Part shown: piece by piece, positions 50,128 to 50,257 of the stretch
Numbering within the stretch: the first letter of the stretch is position 1
Layout of the letters: each line of letters starts with the position of its first letter
Source of the DNA: Mycoplasmatota bacterium
GTDB lineage: Bacteria; Bacillota_I; Bacilli_A; Izemoplasmatales; Hujiaoplasmataceae
Length of the DNA: 50,257 nt
Assembly: GCA_016342455.1 (NCBI GenBank)
Contig: JAEIOE010000011.1
Coordinates: 1 to 50,257 of the forward strand
Reading direction: 5' to 3'
Made by a program: the position numbers and the translations under genes
Notes under the pieces: generated by a model
Told to the model about the DNA's origin: nothing
Database searches by the model: none
Seen by the model: the letters and a program-made list of their open reading frames with translations, nothing else

Positions 50128-50156
50128 AGTATATAATAGTCAAGCCTATTTGTCAA
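50128..50156 (-). promoter_or_regulatory. Promoter of the riboswitch-controlled fibre operon
   Basis: Consensus TTGACA (50156-50151), 17-nt spacer, TATACT (50133-50128). Start expected near 50121, at the beginning of the aptamer. The inverted IS copy begins 29 bp upstream of the -35 box. Confidence 0.9.
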
Positions 50157-50185
50157 GTGCATTACTTATTTTTTTTATTTTTTTA

Positions 50186-50257
50186 GCTGTGTTCAAGCAA
50201 AGTACTGATGAGATTCATAAAACAATTGATAGAATAGGAATAATTTGATACAATAGA
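50186..50257 (+). mobile_element. End of a second IS copy in inverted orientation (cut by window edge)
   Basis: The last 72 nt of the window begin AGCTGTGTTCAAGC and match, in reverse complement, the right end of the IS at 48074-48002 with only about four to five differences (TG/GC near position 12, TGGAA/TAGGA further in). The transposase of this copy would lie beyond the window on the plus strand. Its target duplication cannot be seen. Confidence 0.88.

Noticed and set aside
1-50257. Mycoplasma genetic code (UGA = Trp)
   Set aside because: Several genes end with TGA at positions fitting the family length (sufU, sufD, tetR), and Trp positions use TGG.
1-50257. CRISPR arrays and tRNA/rRNA genes
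   Set aside because: No regularly spaced repeats and no tRNA or rRNA motifs (for instance no GGTTCGA-type T-arm with flanking cloverleaf) found on either strand.

Overview
The window is a compact, AT-rich, Gram-positive-type bacterial chromosome segment. Gaps are often a few bases, ribosome-binding sites are clear (AGGAGG-like), and promoters are of the sigma-A type. UGA acts as a stop (sufU and tetR end in TGA) and tryptophan is UGG, so the code is standard and not the Mycoplasma code. A short IF2 (617 aa), S4 without zinc-finger cysteines, SufCDSUB, pyruvate:ferredoxin oxidoreductase, a c-di-AMP receptor, SipW-type signal peptidases and many lipoproteins suggest a Bacillota/Mycoplasmatota-border lineage (Izemoplasma/Haloplasma/Acholeplasma- or Erysipelotrichia-like). 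This placement is inference. Every gene except msrC and rpsD is on the minus strand.

Layout. 1-66: 5' end of a group IIC-like intron, inserted just behind the rbfA terminator. 93-4372: rimP-nusA-ylxR-ylxQ-infB-rbfA operon with a hairpin in its leader. 4478-5489: small GNAT protein and a SpoU RNA methyltransferase. 5625-13820: two lipoproteins, a 1,994-residue protein built of three ~590-residue repeats and a beta-propeller protein. 13895-17416: thiI, a broken GNAT gene and pepF. 17508-18740 (+): msrC, then rpsD behind a structured leader. 18793-20338: tetR, a membrane protein and a cupin. 20444-24457: tpiA, ptsH and pgk (glycolysis/PTS), a ComK-like protein and an orphan MalK/UgpC-type ATPase. 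24574-26478: polyphosphate-polymerase-type VTC protein, DUF4956 membrane protein and PucR-type HTH protein. 26539-31765: darA and sufCDSUB. 31872-39777: MgtC-like protein, CDF transporter, a large PrsA-like lipoprotein and nifJ.

The most interesting part is 39898-50257. A strong promoter drives a class I c-di-GMP riboswitch with an intrinsic terminator. It lies upstream of two SipW-dependent (TasA/camelysin-like) surface proteins, and the gap between these two genes holds a run of 21 A. After an intact 1,313-bp IS1595-like element (8-bp target duplication) the cluster continues: SipW-type peptidase, membrane-anchored McrB-like AAA+ ATPase, DUF2357 (McrC-like) coiled-coil protein, two more SipW-substrate proteins, a second SipW-type peptidase and walJ. 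I read this as a c-di-GMP-controlled extracellular fibre system with a dedicated AAA+/DUF2357 pair, a combination I do not know as described. The end of a second IS copy in inverted orientation lies just upstream of the riboswitch promoter, so the two copies bracket the riboswitch and the first two surface-protein genes.
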